A DNA stretch of 64,000 bases. Source: Pampus argenteus (Eukaryota > Chordata > Actinopteri > Scombriformes > Stromateidae). Position 1 is the stretch's first letter; the number at the start of each line of letters is the position of its first letter. A model generated the notes under the pieces. That model had not been told where the DNA came from, did no database searches, and worked only from the letters and a program-made list of their open reading frames with translations. The DNA lies in assembly GCA_036937835.1 (NCBI GenBank), contig CM072879.1, forward strand, positions 8,116,501 to 8,180,500, given 5' to 3'. Position numbers and translations under genes: made by a program. Below, one piece after another: positions 36,901 to 50,480 of the stretch.

Positions 36901-38096
36901 TACTGCTGCTGGTCTCTAAGCTTTTATGGGTGATGGTAACATTTAGGATATTTTTGATGGCAATGGCTTTTGTGAAAAAAAAATTTTTTCTCTGCGTGAA
37001 TGACCTGAGATTATAGTCAAACACAATGTTAATGTGTAACCTGCTGTTTGCCCTGCTCTGACTAGTTATTTTAGGATACAATATTGTTTCTGTTTTTGTG
37101 TGAGAATTTTACAGTGCAAAGTTATTTGTGCAAGTCAAATGCAAAATGCACAAAATGTGAGAGTTTATGTTTAACATACTGTATGTCTTTGATTTGGCTT
37201 AAAGGACAAAAAATATACTTTACTGCAATTGGTTTTGCGTATTCGGACACATTTGCACACAATTACACAAAAATATCAGATGTACAATCTATCCAGCACT
37301 AAATGAAAAAGATGACAATATAATAACTCTAAAAGGATTTAGATAAAAAATAAAATAAAAACTATTTATACCCATTATACATTAGTCGAGATACCGAGAT
37401 GCCCCTCCCTCTCGAATTGTTTGATCTTAGCTATTCTTGGCACTCTGCGCGTGATACGTGTTCTTGATCTGAGAGTCGTTTTGTTAATAAAGGAGGAAGT
37501 GCTGTGTCTGCACAGGCCTTTGATACCAGCTGAAGGCAACTCCCTCTCCTGGGTGAAGTATTAATAATAAAGAGGAAGATCCAAGTGGAGAGGGAGCAAA
37601 TGTGTCACTGTTAAATCTTTGAGGAGATCTGTGCTGATACCACCCACTGTTAGGCAACCTTATTTTCTTTATCTGTCACCAGGCAGCCCAGTTCAGCCCT
37701 CTCTGTCCTCAGAGCAGTTCGGAGTTATAAAATGTGTAGCTTTTTTAAGACAATTTTGTTTGAAAATGTCCATTTGTTTTAGTACGGTAAGGAAAAGATG
37801 TGCTTTATTTCCCACCATCCCAAAATCCAGTCTGTCCCCGTAATAAAAAAACAATAGTTAAAACCAAATGGGATAAGTGACAATTCACCAGATTTACAGG
37901 AAGACCAAAACAGAAAATTACCATAGTTTGATCTGATCTTTTTTTTTTTTTCTACATTGTTAAAACTTTGGCTAAAATAGTAATCCCAGCCCCCCAAACC
38001 ATTTGGCTATATACTGAGGATATAACAATATAGTAAAACAGTGTATTTCACAGAGTGCATAAATGTTTCAGATGGATTGGGAAATGAAATGGTAGC
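33933..38096. other. Long non-coding stretch, nothing recognised
   Basis: About 4 kb without a credible exon. Frames stay below 120 codons and lack recognisable motifs. Homopolymer runs occur near 34796-34810, 35332-35341, 35487-35498, 36441-36451 and 37939-37951. Some blocks (for example near 34980-35050) have mixed composition and could be conserved non-coding sequence, but this is not shown. Confidence 0.5.
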
Positions 38097-38640
38097 CTAC
38101 TCCGATTGGCTGACTTGTAAAGCCTGGTATAAGATCACATGTGAGTGAGGGATACTGCCATTTTTACACAGTGTAAGTAAGTGTTTCTTTTTCACAGCAG
38201 TGATATCAGACGGACGTGTGTGTAACTTTTTAGTTTCCATTCCATGAAAACCTTGCTTGGTCAGACAGTTAATATTTATACTGAATACTCTTTCAGATCC
38301 TCTTTCATGTGGCACAGCCATTTGATTTTCTGCCAACGAACAGTTTCTCCCCCCTTGTGTCTTTGGTTTTTGTTTCGGATCATGTGTTGTGAAAGAGGAT
38401 TTTGAAATCCAGAAAGTCACTGTGACTAAGCTCAATTGCCTTGCATACTCTTCCTCGCCATCGTTACGAGAGTGTCATACCGCTGTGGACTGAGTACGGG
38501 CACATTCTTTCTGGCGGTCTCAATGGCTGCGCGGACTCTGTCGCATTCCATCTGGCTGTGTCCAGACTCCATGAATTTATGGTCAATAATGGAAATTGGC
38601 TTTTTACCGCATGGAGACATATGGCACTAAAACCAGCATT
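38097..38640 (-). pseudogene. Decayed transposon-derived gene fragment
   Basis: Reading the minus strand in order, several peptide blocks appear in different frames. The first is IDHKFMESGHSQMECD followed by AAIETARKNVPVLSPQRYDT (about 38590-38470), ending in a stop at 38432-38434. Next come SHSDFLDFKILFHNT, then VRWQKIKWLCHMKED with KEYSV, then ITAVKKKHLLTLCKNGSIPH (about 38230-38150). I recall this block order from an unclassified transposon-derived family that is abundant in fish genomes. At least two frameshifts and several stops show decay. I do not assign the superfamily. The N-terminal part beyond 38640 was not recognised. Confidence 0.6.
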
Positions 38641-39829
38641 CCTCTTCTGTCCTAGTGCTAGTTTTAACCTTAGTGAAACATGTTAATTTTAGCGTACGTT
38701 TCTTACTCATCACTGACATTAAATTCAGTTTTATTTATTAGTCCCATCATCACTCAGACGTTTGAATTGGGCTCACTAACACTATTTTAGCAGTTAATAC
38801 CTACCTGGCTTACAGGTAGTGTCGGCCATTTTAACTCGTGCACTATCCACAGGCCACGCCAACTGGTTCAGTGTTAAGTCCTTTTTCCTCTTTCATGATT
38901 AAGACTTAATTTGTGTTCTTTGGGCAGTAGAAAGAGCTCATCAGGAGCTTTTATTTGATGTACAGCCTATATCTCCTTTTCAGCCAATGTTACTCCTCTC
39001 TGGTTCTGGTGATTTGGATTATAAAAGAGGTCGTACAGGGGTTTTAAAAAAGTCAAATTATAATTACTTGCAAAATACCCACTGACATTGACTTAATAAT
39101 GATGTTTGTCCATCATAGTCATTTTGTCTAGCTAATATTCACATGCCCTGTTTTTTAATATTAGGGCACATGAGGGAAAAGTCATTTTAATCAGGCTTTT
39201 GGGCTGTTGGACAGAAATTGTGTACACATCATCTTTGTGAGAGATTTAAATTACTTTCAGTTAAACTCAGGACTTTGAAACCATTTCATTGTTACACCTG
39301 CATGGTAGAGAATTATTAAGAATTAAGTCTCCTTGGTGCATTGTGTGAATGTGGATCCACACTATGTGAGCATGACTTTTTCCTTCCCTCTTTAAAATGT
39401 GTTATAATACACTGAATAATTTGGCTGGTTAGGTCTTTTCAAAACTAAAAGCAGGGGGCATGTCAAGCACTCACTGAGTGTTTTTCATTTGTGTATGTGC
39501 AGGTGTACACCACACTTGCATGCACTGCATATTTTTTGCGTTTCAAATCACAGTGTTGAACCTCTGTAGCTCTGTCGTCGAGACTCTCCGACATGCCAGT
39601 CATGGATGAGATAGTTAGAGACTTCAAAGTGGCTGAAAGTATCTCAGAGTCAGCCTCAGTCTTTAGGCAGGCAGGTTCAGGTTTACCTGACAAGCCTCTT
39701 AAAACACTTAATCCTGTTAATTCACAATGTAAGTCTGTTTGCTGCACAGTTCTCATCCACAACTAGGAGCTCAGCCCCTGCTGAGTTTGTCTGAGACAAG
39801 TTAAGCTGGAAAGTCTTCACTAGGAACAT

Positions 39830-39833
<4 letters not shown>
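38641..39833. other. Non-coding stretch, nothing recognised
   Basis: It may contain unrecognised upstream remnants of the decayed gene. A 99-codon minus frame (39463-39762) has no domain signature. Confidence 0.45.
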
Positions 39834-39883
<50 letters not shown>

Positions 39884-39900
39884 TGTGTGTGTGTGTGTGT
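39834..39900. repeat. (TG)n microsatellite, 67 bp
   Basis: About thirty-three TG units with a single C interruption near 39883. Confidence 0.95.
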
Positions 39901-40860
39901 AGGGACCACAAAGATTATTTTTAGACACATTTTTGGATGATTTGGCTTTGCTTTTGTGTGCTTTTTAATTAGGCTGCTGTATGAGACAGTGACTGAGGTT
40001 AAACTGTAAACTGTCACTAAGTGTTTTATGTGTGATGAATAATTAATAAATAAAAAAAATAATCTTCCTAGACTTTAATTTTCATAGTGGAACATTTATT
40101 TGGACATCAGATTTAGAGATTAAGCTAAAATGAGCAAAGGACAATAAATTGTCAGGTTTATGTTTTATGGTTGTTTTTTTTCTTATCAAAAAATAGGACT
40201 ATCTCTATGGATTCTATGATTCCATGGAAGTTGGTGTAAATCTACTGTAGAAGGATCAACTTGTTCACCAACCATGCTCTTTGTTAAATTGGAACAAATC
40301 AGTGTGTCTGTATCATATATTACGTGCCACAAATGGAAATGTTTACAAAAGAAATAAATGCAGGTATGTGGTGGTGTTCTATATGTACCTTCTAACATGT
40401 TTCCTTTATTTCATTCTACACAAGATGCAGCACCCCCCTCTATACCAAGGGTATTTCTTAACTGTATCACAGCTGCCCCTGCCATGAGTTATGGCGCTCT
40501 GTGATTCATTGAGCGATTCTGATGAGGTTATGAGTGAGCCAAGGACAAAGTTATCTCTCCTCTGCCCAACAGAAACACTGAGTTTATTAGCCTCCAAAGC
40601 AATAGACCTCTTTTTTTTCCTATCTAATCCTTTGTTCCCACATCTCAACCAGCCACTTCATATAGCACATGCATTGGTTGGCAGAATACATAACGTTGTA
40701 GTGAGACAGGAAAAGAAAAAAAATGGAAAAAGAAAAAATCCATTACACTGCTGCCTTGACTTGTGGAGCCTATATAGTGTAATTCATCCTGAAGCTTGTT
40801 CAACTCGAAATGGCCCTATTTAGAAAGTTCCATTACAGCAATAAGAGGAAAAGGAGAGGG
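39901..40860. other. Non-coding stretch, nothing recognised
   Basis: Frames up to 110 codons without recognisable motifs. No repeat family was identified. Confidence 0.5.
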
Positions 40861-40882
40861 AGAGAGAGAGAGAGAGGGAGAC

Positions 40883-40920
<38 letters not shown>
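40861..40920. repeat. (AG)n microsatellite
   Basis: Two AG runs (40861-40877 and 40885-40920) separated by GGGAGACAGG-like bases. This is a purine-only strand of the kind that can adopt triplex structure. Confidence 0.95.
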
Positions 40921-40921
<1 letters not shown>

Positions 40922-43900
40922 ACGTGTTTGTGATTCATAGGGAATCATATCTATGGTGTGTAACTGAATGACTGGAATGTCATAGTCCTCCATGGTCTGT
41001 TTTTCCGCCTGAACCGAGGGCAGAGAGAGAAGAGACAGAGGAAGAAGAAGAATATTACAGCTGGAGGCTGATGGATGGAGGAATGCAAGCTGTCTGTAGA
41101 GGTAGATCAGTATCATAACCCAGCTACATATGAAGACATGCATGGTCTACTATCCTCAACAAGTCATCATCCTACACGTTTATCTCAGGGGTCACAGTGA
41201 CCACATGAGTCTCTATTGAGTCACATCTGGCAGGTTGATGTGTTTTTTGTCAACCCCAAGTCACCCTTTTGTGACATGGGCAGAAGGTTCTGGAGGAGAG
41301 AGAGGACGCTGGACTGAAGCTGAATATGAATACAGGTGCTTTGTTTATTGGTGGAGGTCACATGTGTTCCTTGACACCACCACCCCAATCTCCTCCTGTA
41401 CTAGCATTTACTTTTTGACTTTTGTATTATATTATGATTTCATGTTCATCAGATGGTTTGTATCTCAGGGGGTCTGTGTGCTCAGGGACAGTTTCGTGTC
41501 AACCTTGCTCAGATTTGATCCAGGATATCACATGAGCAGAGCCACAACCCACCAAACAAAATGCAGTTTAAATGCATTTTAAACACGAGTATCCTGACCT
41601 TATGAGTCTTGGATATCAGTAAGTAAAGTAAATCCAGCCATAGTCTAATTTAGTTCATTCAGTAGTCTCAAAATCATGTCATTTAGGAACTGTTCTGTCA
41701 GTGCATTCACCCTAAGCACAAGAGGACACATTGACATAATTAAAATGTTACAACAGGCTGGTTACACCACAGACAAAACCACCAAGAGAAGTGTGTGTGT
41801 GTGTGGGTGCGCATGCATTTACACACATGCATGCTAACACTTTCACACACACAAACAGACACGCATACACCAGCCAAACCTATGGGGTGAGATGACTTTT
41901 CACTCCTCATCTATTTTATCACTGGAATACATTGAGACTGTGCACATCATCATATACACACTGACACATTCTTATACACACACTTATACTGTTGCCTCGG
42001 GACACAGACCGTCCTCCACTGTCTGTTTATGAAGTCATCTATTTGCGCCAGACGGAGATGGAGACTGGAGATGAGGACATTTATAGTGTGTTGCGGTATG
42101 GCCACGTATTCAACATAATTGATCTACTCTCTAATTTGCCCTCAGTGCTCTCGACGCATCTTGTCATCTTGTAGAGCCATCTCATAACACTCCATAAAAC
42201 TGCCTGCCATTCATAGCCATCATTTGCTTCATTTGTAACCTTTGAAGTTCTCAGGAGATTGTTGTTGTTGTTGTTTTATTAATAAGAGCACCTAGATATC
42301 TGAGGATGTTATTTAGTTCAGAATTGGCTGAAATAGAGCCTTATTAACTCGAGTTTTGTAGTAGGAATTGTGGTAGACAATCATTTGAATATATCACATG
42401 TATTGAAATAATTGAACAGGAGGCGGACAAACTGTGCGCACTTGTTTGCGAACTCACGCACGAACAGACTTATTTGTGTATTTGTGTCTCAGTGTGTGAC
42501 TCCACCCACAGAAACCTTCACTTTTCACCCTGATGGGAAGCAGGGATCAATAATGCATCAGCTAACAGATGGGTGACTGTCCCTGCTATCATCTGTTGCC
42601 TCTCCTCATCATTTCCCCGGCCAAAGTATTAGCAAACAAAGGTGAAAGAGAGACACGCAGACAGAGAAAGACAGGATGGCAGAGGAGAGAAACTGAGGCT
42701 CTCCAAGGCTACTACTTCAAAAGCTCAAAACTTTTTTTTTTTCTTTTTGTGTAGTATTTATGGTGGGAGAACTGATTTATTCACTTGTGTAAATATCTAC
42801 TTCATTTATGCGCGATTGTACAGCTTATTTTTCTGCGAATTGTCAGCAAAAAGTGTAAAGCAGTCTACCCAGTACATCAATGGCTTTCATACTTCCACCC
42901 ATCCACGATGTCAACCTCTAGCCGTCCCTCAGGAAATCATGGTCCATCTTCAAGCATCCCAGATACCTCAGCTGCAGTACTTTCATAGGAGTATAAAGGA
43001 ATATGAAGGTAGGCATGAAGCTCAAGGACAATCTCTGGCTAACTCTTGTACAGCTCAATAGTCCTCGTCAGGTTTTACTTATTTGCTTTCCATCATTCAT
43101 ATTATAAGAATACCAAAACATTCCTTGACAATTATTAATCTCACAGGTACATAAAAGACCCTTACATTTTGTTTCTCAGCTTTCACCATGTACGAACAAG
43201 GGTATTCAGTCCTGTAGTGTTGCAAATGTTCTGTAGGTCACTGCAAAGATAGTTTGTTCTAGGTCAGGTGTTCTTATGCGGTATGGAAGTAAAGAATAAA
43301 GGAACTCAGGAGGGGCTCATGCATTCGCCATCTGTTTTATAGGAGCAGAGAGGTCCACTTGTATGATTTGAACTCGAGTAATAGTTTACTGAGCGAGGCA
43401 GTGAGCCTGAAATCAACTTAACCTCTCCAATCACTCACCCAGAGGGAGTTCCTCTACCATGCTGCCCGTAGAGGTTATGTAGCCCCTTAAATCTATTTCC
43501 ATGGGTAGGCCAGTGACTCTGTCAGTCATCCATGAGTGGGTGTGAATGAATGTGAAATATGTATGCAACTCATGTGGCTTTTTTTTTGTAGTGCCACCTC
43601 TTCATTTATTTCCCCCTGTAAGGGTCAGACAGGCTCTGTTTCCCTTTAGTTACAGAAGGTTCAGTTGCTGGTGCCTGTTGGTGAGTCTGCTTTAACATAA
43701 CAAAGGTGCTGTGCAGGGTGGGGGTGGGTACAGTCAACACACGAATGTGAAGTAACAGATTTTGAAAATGTGCCTACTTGATCAACTTGTACAATTTTGA
43801 TATTTGTACATTTTTTACCTTTTTAGTTTATTTGCCGATCTGTCTATTTGCACACATCGTTGCGCTGGCTTGAAACACCACCAGAACTTTGTGCGTGTTT

Positions 43901-45429
43901 CTTGTGACTTCCTCTCCCTGCCTCTATTCCTTTGTGTTGTCTGTGTGTGTGTTGTGATTCATTAGCTGTGCGTGCTGAGAGGCTTGGGACACTCTTTTAC
44001 TCTTTTATTTTTTTTTGTGCACTTTTGAAAGCTGTGGAAAAATGACTCTAATTTGTTTGATAAACACTGGCCTCTTAAAGGTCACAAAAATGAACAAAAA
44101 GAAAAATGTGGTGTCACCGGTCAGCAAGGAGAATAATGTATTAATGATTACAATAATCCTCCAATACAAAACAATTTTATACTCACATAGACATGTGTAA
44201 ACACATTCTTCAACAATGTAATTACAACTGGCATGGTATCAGTATTTTCACCTTCACAGAGGTCTAGTTTAGCCATTGTGTCTAATTGACTCCATGCTAG
44301 TTAATGTAATCTCATTCATAACTGTGCTGGGGGCTACATTGTTCACATTACACTCAATGGGACATGGCCTGAGGTTGTGCATTGTGTATGTGGGGTAACT
44401 AGCCACATGGAAATGTAAATGACAGACCTGCCCACAAAGACATGCTGCAATGTGAAGATGTTTTTTTCTCAGTCTCACAGGCAATGTCACATGTTAACAT
44501 GAAGAAAACACCAAGAAACACAGCTGACGTGTCTGCTAACATGACATGAAGCCAATTAGATGGCGAGTTTTGCATATGGTTGCCTCCTCTCCAACTGACC
44601 GCTGTTCAAGTCAGAGACTGATGGAATGGTGACTTGTAAACCAAGAAACTTGCAGGAGCAAAATAGTGGAGAAGAGGTAAAAACGCAATGACAGAGGGAT
44701 GACGGATAATGCAGCAGCGCCGCTAAATGAGAGGGGATGGAAGGAAAGCAAAAGACAAGTGCTTGGATTACAATTCAGCTGTTTATCATATAAATGAAGG
44801 GTTGTGTTTTACTGAGCCAGGGATAACCATCAATCGTTTGGCATGCAGATCTGTCTCCATTTCCACACCATTGCCAGCCTTCCACATAATTCCACTGTGT
44901 GTCACACGCACGTCTGCCTGCATCTGTTTGTGCTGTTAATGTCCCCTGTTTCATTTCATCACCTCTGACATGCTCAGCTTCGGTACGAAGGGTTTTCCTT
45001 GCAACAATGCCCAAAGCATATTTTCTTTTCATTTGGATATTTTACTTATTAAACGCTATATAGCATCTTCAAGTTGAAAACGGGAATGTTGCAGTTATGC
45101 GGTATGTGCACTAACCATTTGGGCACCAGGACGCTCCAAATCTCATTTTTAAAGCTGATGCTCAGAGGAGACAGGACAAATTGACCACTTTGTCAGTGCA
45201 AAGTGCATTTGTTATGCACAGACGGCCCTTATTAGAGCACTTAGGTCATGCCAGTCGGTGTAAATTTTGTTACCACTGAGTACGCTACTTTCACATGCAA
45301 CCAGGTTACTGTAAAAGGTTGATTGCTGTCCAGGAGCCATATGTTCAACAAATGTGATTTATTTGAGAGATGATGGATCTCAGTGGTGAAATATACAGTG
45401 CAGGCACCTCTGCAAACATAATGGCTGGA
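40921..45429. other. Long non-coding stretch with minor repeats
   Basis: It contains a short GT run near 41791-41805, a (TTG)5 stretch near 42261-42275 and a T-run near 42729-42740. A 60-codon plus frame at 41992-42174 reads smoothly but has no recognisable family, acceptor or donor. No gene is supported. Confidence 0.5.
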
Positions 45430-45820
45430 CACAGCCTAATCACCAGTCCATTTTCCACCACTTATCTGGGTCTGGGTCGCAGAGGCGGCAGGCTAAGCAA
45501 AGTAGCCCAGATATTATATTCTCTATCTGATGCTTCCTGTGAGATCCCGGGGCATTTCCAGGATAGATGGAGTATGATTTCCCTCTAGTATCATCTGGGT
45601 CTGCCGCAGGGTGTGGTGTGACACGCTCGGTATGTGTCCACAGCAAGGGGCAGATAAAGGTATCATGATTACATACACAAACCACCTTAACTGGATCCTA
45701 TCAGTGTGAGGGGGCAACAGTTCCTCATGGAGCACCTTCCATATTTCCAAGCTCCTAACTCTGTCTCCCTGAAGGATTCATTTTGATTGCTTGTATCCAC
45801 AATCTTTTTTTTTTTTTTTT
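45430..45820. repeat. Diverged interspersed repeat, family E
   Basis: It contains TTATCTGGGTCTGGGTCGCA, GAGGCGGCAGGCTAAGCAAA, GTAGCCCAGA, ATCATCTGGGTCTGCCGCAG, AACCACCTTAACTGGATCCT and GCTTGTATCCACAATC in order, ending in a 16-base T-run. I recognise this order from a repeat scattered through many fish genomes. The copy is degenerate with no usable frame. The class is not assigned. Confidence 0.6.
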
Positions 45821-46981
45821 ATACCAAGTAAAGCTCACTTTCACTTTCAAGATTGCACACCTTTTCAACATAGCAGTTAGACACAACTCCACATTTTTCA
45901 TGTTTTGTTTTTCTGTTCTCAGGTCCTGTGTCAATATTTAAAATTGTTTTTGCAGAACCACCAATTAGAAAAAAAAAATCTCTATGGTGTTTTTTAAGGT
46001 AACAGCTAAGATACATCCAGATAGACACAGCCTGATCAATACCTATCCACCATTTCATGCTTGGCATGCAGAAAAAAAGGTGGGTGGAATAGCAAGTTTC
46101 AAGTATGTACACAGAAGTCAGTATATCTCCACATGACTTTAATCATCAAATATCAAGGAAAGTATAAAGTTCCTGACGTCTCTGATATTTCTGTGGGGGA
46201 ACCATTTCCCGCTCCAGGCCCTGAACTGACAGAGCAGACCCACTGATTAGCATGTTAGACCTTATTTCTTCTCTACCTGACTCATTTGCAGCAAACCTCA
46301 TCCTCCCTGCTCATCCCATTCATGTCTTTAGTCTTTTGTCTGCCTGAACTGCTCCAACAAACCTTTTGTCCAAGCCTGCACCCAGCGCCCTTTAATTTTA
46401 ATTTTACAGTGTTAACAATTACAAATCATCGCGAAAGTGCCACAAAGGAGATGTTATTGAAGATGAATAGAAAGCGGGCTGCTTTAGGAGTTTCCTTTAA
46501 AGTTCACTAAAGCAAGGATAGCAGGATTAGTAACAAGGAAAGCTAATGATGCGCAGCAGGGAAGCCTTTTTGTGACTTCTACAGCACTTGATTATGGGTG
46601 AGATTTTATGAATCCAGCTCTTTAGCATAACCTCTAGGTGTTACAAAGGATTCATATCACACTCTTCACAGCAGGTGTTTTATATAAAAATAGGAATGTC
46701 AGCTTAACAGCACTACTACTCTCTGTGACTGATGGCTGCTGTTATGTACATGCTCATAAATGTGTATGTTTTGACATACACCATCTCGAACCTCCAACAG
46801 TACCACGCCCCCTTCCCATTCCCTTCAGATGCATTAGCTCACAACTCCAAAAAAGTTATTTTTTTGTGACTGAATACAAAGTGAAGTGATTACATGGAGA
46901 CCTCCCATTGCTCTCAGCAAACTGCTGCTTCTGTAACCCACTGGCATGGAGGCTTGGCACCAGTTATGCCTGGGTAGAGTG
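45821..46981. other. Non-coding stretch, nothing recognised
   Basis: Short interrupted frames only. Confidence 0.55.
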
Positions 46982-47002
46982 CCCCCCCCCCCCCCCCCCC
47001 CC
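46982..47002. repeat. Poly-C run, 21 bases
   Basis: Twenty-one consecutive C. The complementary strand could form quadruplexes. Length is uncertain for technical reasons. Confidence 0.9.
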
Positions 47003-50000
47003 GTGCTGTCATTAGCATACAAGCCATGTCTCACTGGCTGCCAACCTTTAGGCAGTGAGTCCATCTTGTCGTGATATGAAATGACGGAGTGCAGTAAAAC
47101 TGCCATGCTGCCAGGCTTCGATGACTACAAAATTGCAGGAAGGCTGTGAAAGGGAAAAATGTGAACAAAAAACAAAACCAAAAAAAATAAAAAAATTACA
47201 ACCTGTCTGGCAGAACATCAAGAAAGAAAGGGGACTGAACTCACAGAGGAGCTACTTCACCTTTTTTCCTTCTGTTGGTGGTGTTGTTGGGAGTTATTGA
47301 TGTAATTGACCAGCCTAAGGACAAGCGGAAAATCTATAGTGGAAGAAGATTTTCTTTTTCTCCAAAATGGAGGCATCAGTGAAGGCAGCCAAGTTCCACT
47401 CATGTGCTGTAGGTCATCTTATTGATTGTAAGTTAACAGTAATTGAACGAGACTCCGTTGTGTGCCGTTGTTAAGAAGAGACATGGCCCTTAGGTCTTTG
47501 CTTTGCTTGTCCCGCAGGTAGTCCTGCTCCGTTGGTTTATGGCCATCAGGGTTACAAAAATCTGAACTTGTTTCTCTCTTTCGTTTTTAACCTCGTGCCC
47601 TCGTTTTCCTTATTTAAGAAGCGCGCAATATTTAGCAAACTGATCACCAACAACCTCTATTTGAAGTCTTTAACCCTGCCTGAAGGCATGCTGTGTTACC
47701 TTACAAAAAATCTTTCTAGTCAGATAAGCCTTGATCATTAGGAAAACTTTCAACCTGCAATTCTTAAATGTACTAATTATGTGGTGAAGAAGAAAAATAA
47801 TATGAGGATGCTGACAGCCTCTGAACTTTCCACCCAAATGTTTTATCTGAGATCATTTGCATACTTTTGCATCCCTAAGAGACCGCAACCTTCAAAGGAC
47901 ACTGAGTAAATGCAAAACAAAAATCTTCCATCTTCTTCTGACATACTGACCTTATTTACCGTTCAGCAAAGCAAGACAGCCATCATCTTTTTTTTTTGTT
48001 TAACATTGTTTTATTCTTTCTCTGTCTCCACTGCTGCTGACTTAGAATATATGCCAACATAGAACTTGATGATTATGTATGTTTGTAGGCCAAAAATGAA
48101 AGTTACTATGTTGTGCTCAGTGTACTATGATGTAATGAACATGGGAAAACAATGTTGTCTTGGAAGCAAAACCTATGATGTGTGAAACATACTCTTCAGC
48201 CAGAGAGGACACCACAGAGGGTAGCGTGCACATTTCCAGGCCTGTATTTTATTCTGGTGCTCTACTGGAATATCTGCATTATTTATAAAAAGAAAAACTC
48301 TCTCCAGAGGCTACGTAAACAAACAATTACATACGCATCTTTTTTTTCTGGTCTTGGAAATGGGAAGCTTCTCAATTACATTCGTATTTTTACATTTTCC
48401 AGTCATAGTCCAATCTGAATGTGTGATCGGACAATAACGTTCGTTCAGAACAAGCTTAAGTCTTTTCTTTTGACTCGATTGGCAGCATTTTTACATATGT
48501 TTGCCTCAAGTTTTGGAACTCTGACCACGTTTAACATAGACATCCAACATTTTAACAGTATATAAATATATAAATGACAAAAAAAATATGTCCCCTTTAA
48601 GCCAGAGAATATATCTGAGGCTGTTTTTGCTTGCTTACTTTGATTTTTCAAGGTAGTTGTCATGTCTTTCCATGACACTGAAATGTTTGGTACTATGCAC
48701 TGTCATGGCCCCCATTGCCAGAATGGCAAAACCAATTTAGACATTTAATGTTGTTTTTTTTTGACATATTAAAAAAATGTGAATTTCCAATATCCTCATG
48801 TACAAAATATTGGTCTAGACTTTTCCTTCTGCCAGCTTCAGTCTTATGCCAAACTTTGATCAACCACAGCTGCCACTATGCCAAATTACCTGTAAACTGT
48901 AAAATGATAGGATTTTGTCTTAACCGACAGTTAAAAAGGCAAATTTTGGTCAGATCCTAGTTCCTTCTCCATCCCTCAATTTAGAAATGGGTTGACTTTT
49001 TTTTTTCTCTCCTGCCAACAAAAATCTGTTCACATCTGTACACATGTACACATACAGGGACACAGTCTTTCCATCGCCTGTGTTCCTCTATGCATTCTGA
49101 TTAGCAGAGACTGAACTTCCCATTTCCCCTTTCAATAAGGCAACAAGTTCTCTTCTGAAGCCTCCGCACTCCCTCTGATGGGAAGAAATAATCTTTTATG
49201 GAATTGAGGCTTGTGCAGAGAAAAGGGAGAAATAATGTCTTGTAAACCTATTGTTATATTCAGTCTCCATTCTCTCTTTGTCCCCATGTCTCTGCAGCCA
49301 TGCAGGGGTATTGGTAAAATGCATTTCAATGTTTCTTTATAGCAGACATGTTTAAATGGACATGGTAAAACTAGATATACTGTACCTCAGTGCTAAGTCA
49401 TATAATCCACTATGTAATATCAACAGGTGACAGAGGCTTTTTAGGTCGGCTTTCTTTCTAAGTTACCTAAAATCTACATAAAATCTGAGTTTAAAACATA
49501 TATGATCATGATTTGTGACATTACTAGCCAAATGTGGTCCAATATGTAACTTGCACAGGTGTTGTTGAAATGTGAAGCCTTCAGTGAACTGTGAACTTTT
49601 GTGAAGAAGCTAAACTTGAATAAAGTTAGTATATGAAGAATACCAGAATTAAATGCATTATTCATGTTTTTCATCATTTATATATGTTGGGGTATCTTCA
49701 CAACTTGAGTGTAGAAGTGTTAATAGTTTCTGACTGACTTCTGTGAAGTTAATTTCTTTAGCAGTTTGGATTTCACTTGTTCTCAGGGACAGAGGCAGGC
49801 TTTTCATGGCCCATTGGCCTGATCTAATTTGGTAGAAGAGAACACTCTATGTCTAAATTTGTCACTGTGGCCACCAAGGTTGGCACCAAAGGATGGATCA
49901 CTGAGCAGCACCCCTGTCTCCTATATCAATTTCAAACCAAAGTCTAAAAATACACCCAATTATACAAAAAGAGGAAAGTGGCTATTGTCGTTTTCTATAT

Positions 50001-50270
50001 GTTCTGACCCCGAAGTGTCACCTGGATGAGGTTGTGTTGAAAACAGAATGACCTGGTGGGCTGAAACACGTAGAGGAAATGCTTGATTAAATGTCATTTT
50101 TTTCTATATATATTATATATGCATAATGCATCATTCACATAAGAATCCGGCAGAGAGATGTCATTGGAGCTTAAACAAGCAATCAAATATCCTTTAGCCT
50201 GTTTTTTTTCCCCCCAGTCTATCACTATAACTATCAACTAGGACCCTTAGGATTCCAACACTGTCACGAG
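47003..50270. other. Non-coding stretch, nothing recognised
   Basis: Frames below 85 codons with no domain signature. A/T-rich low-complexity patches occur near 47165-47195 and 48570-48600. Confidence 0.5.
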
Positions 50271-50480
50271 ACAGTGCAAGCTGCGTACTTCAAAAATAAA
50301 GACCAATCATGTCAGCACCTCCAAGCACCAATGGATGCCCCATCGTCTCTTCTGTCAACTGACAGCCTTTCAGGGCTGTCAAATCCACCCGCTAATCAGC
50401 TAATAACACCAACAATTGGTAATTAGGCATCCCCAGAGTAAGCAATTAATTAACGGTTCGCAACATGCCTTCCCCCCGCT
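50271..50480. promoter_or_regulatory. Candidate regulatory block rich in homeodomain and TALE-type sites
   Basis: Within 130 bases there are two CTGTCA words (50352-50357, 50376-50381) and one TGACAG (50360-50365), the core recognised by MEIS/TGIF-type homeodomain proteins. There is also an exact inverted pair TGACAGCC/GGCTGTCA with a six-base spacer, and CAATTGGTAATTAGG and GCAATTAATTAACGG, which hold homeodomain cores. The block lacks simple repeats and has no coding frame. That profile fits a developmental enhancer, but short motifs occur by chance and conservation is untested. Confidence 0.35.

Noticed and set aside
43350..43400. ATTTGAACTCGAGTAAT as a reverse-strand tRNA arm
   Set aside because: Flanks do not fold into a cloverleaf and lack the conserved A-box.
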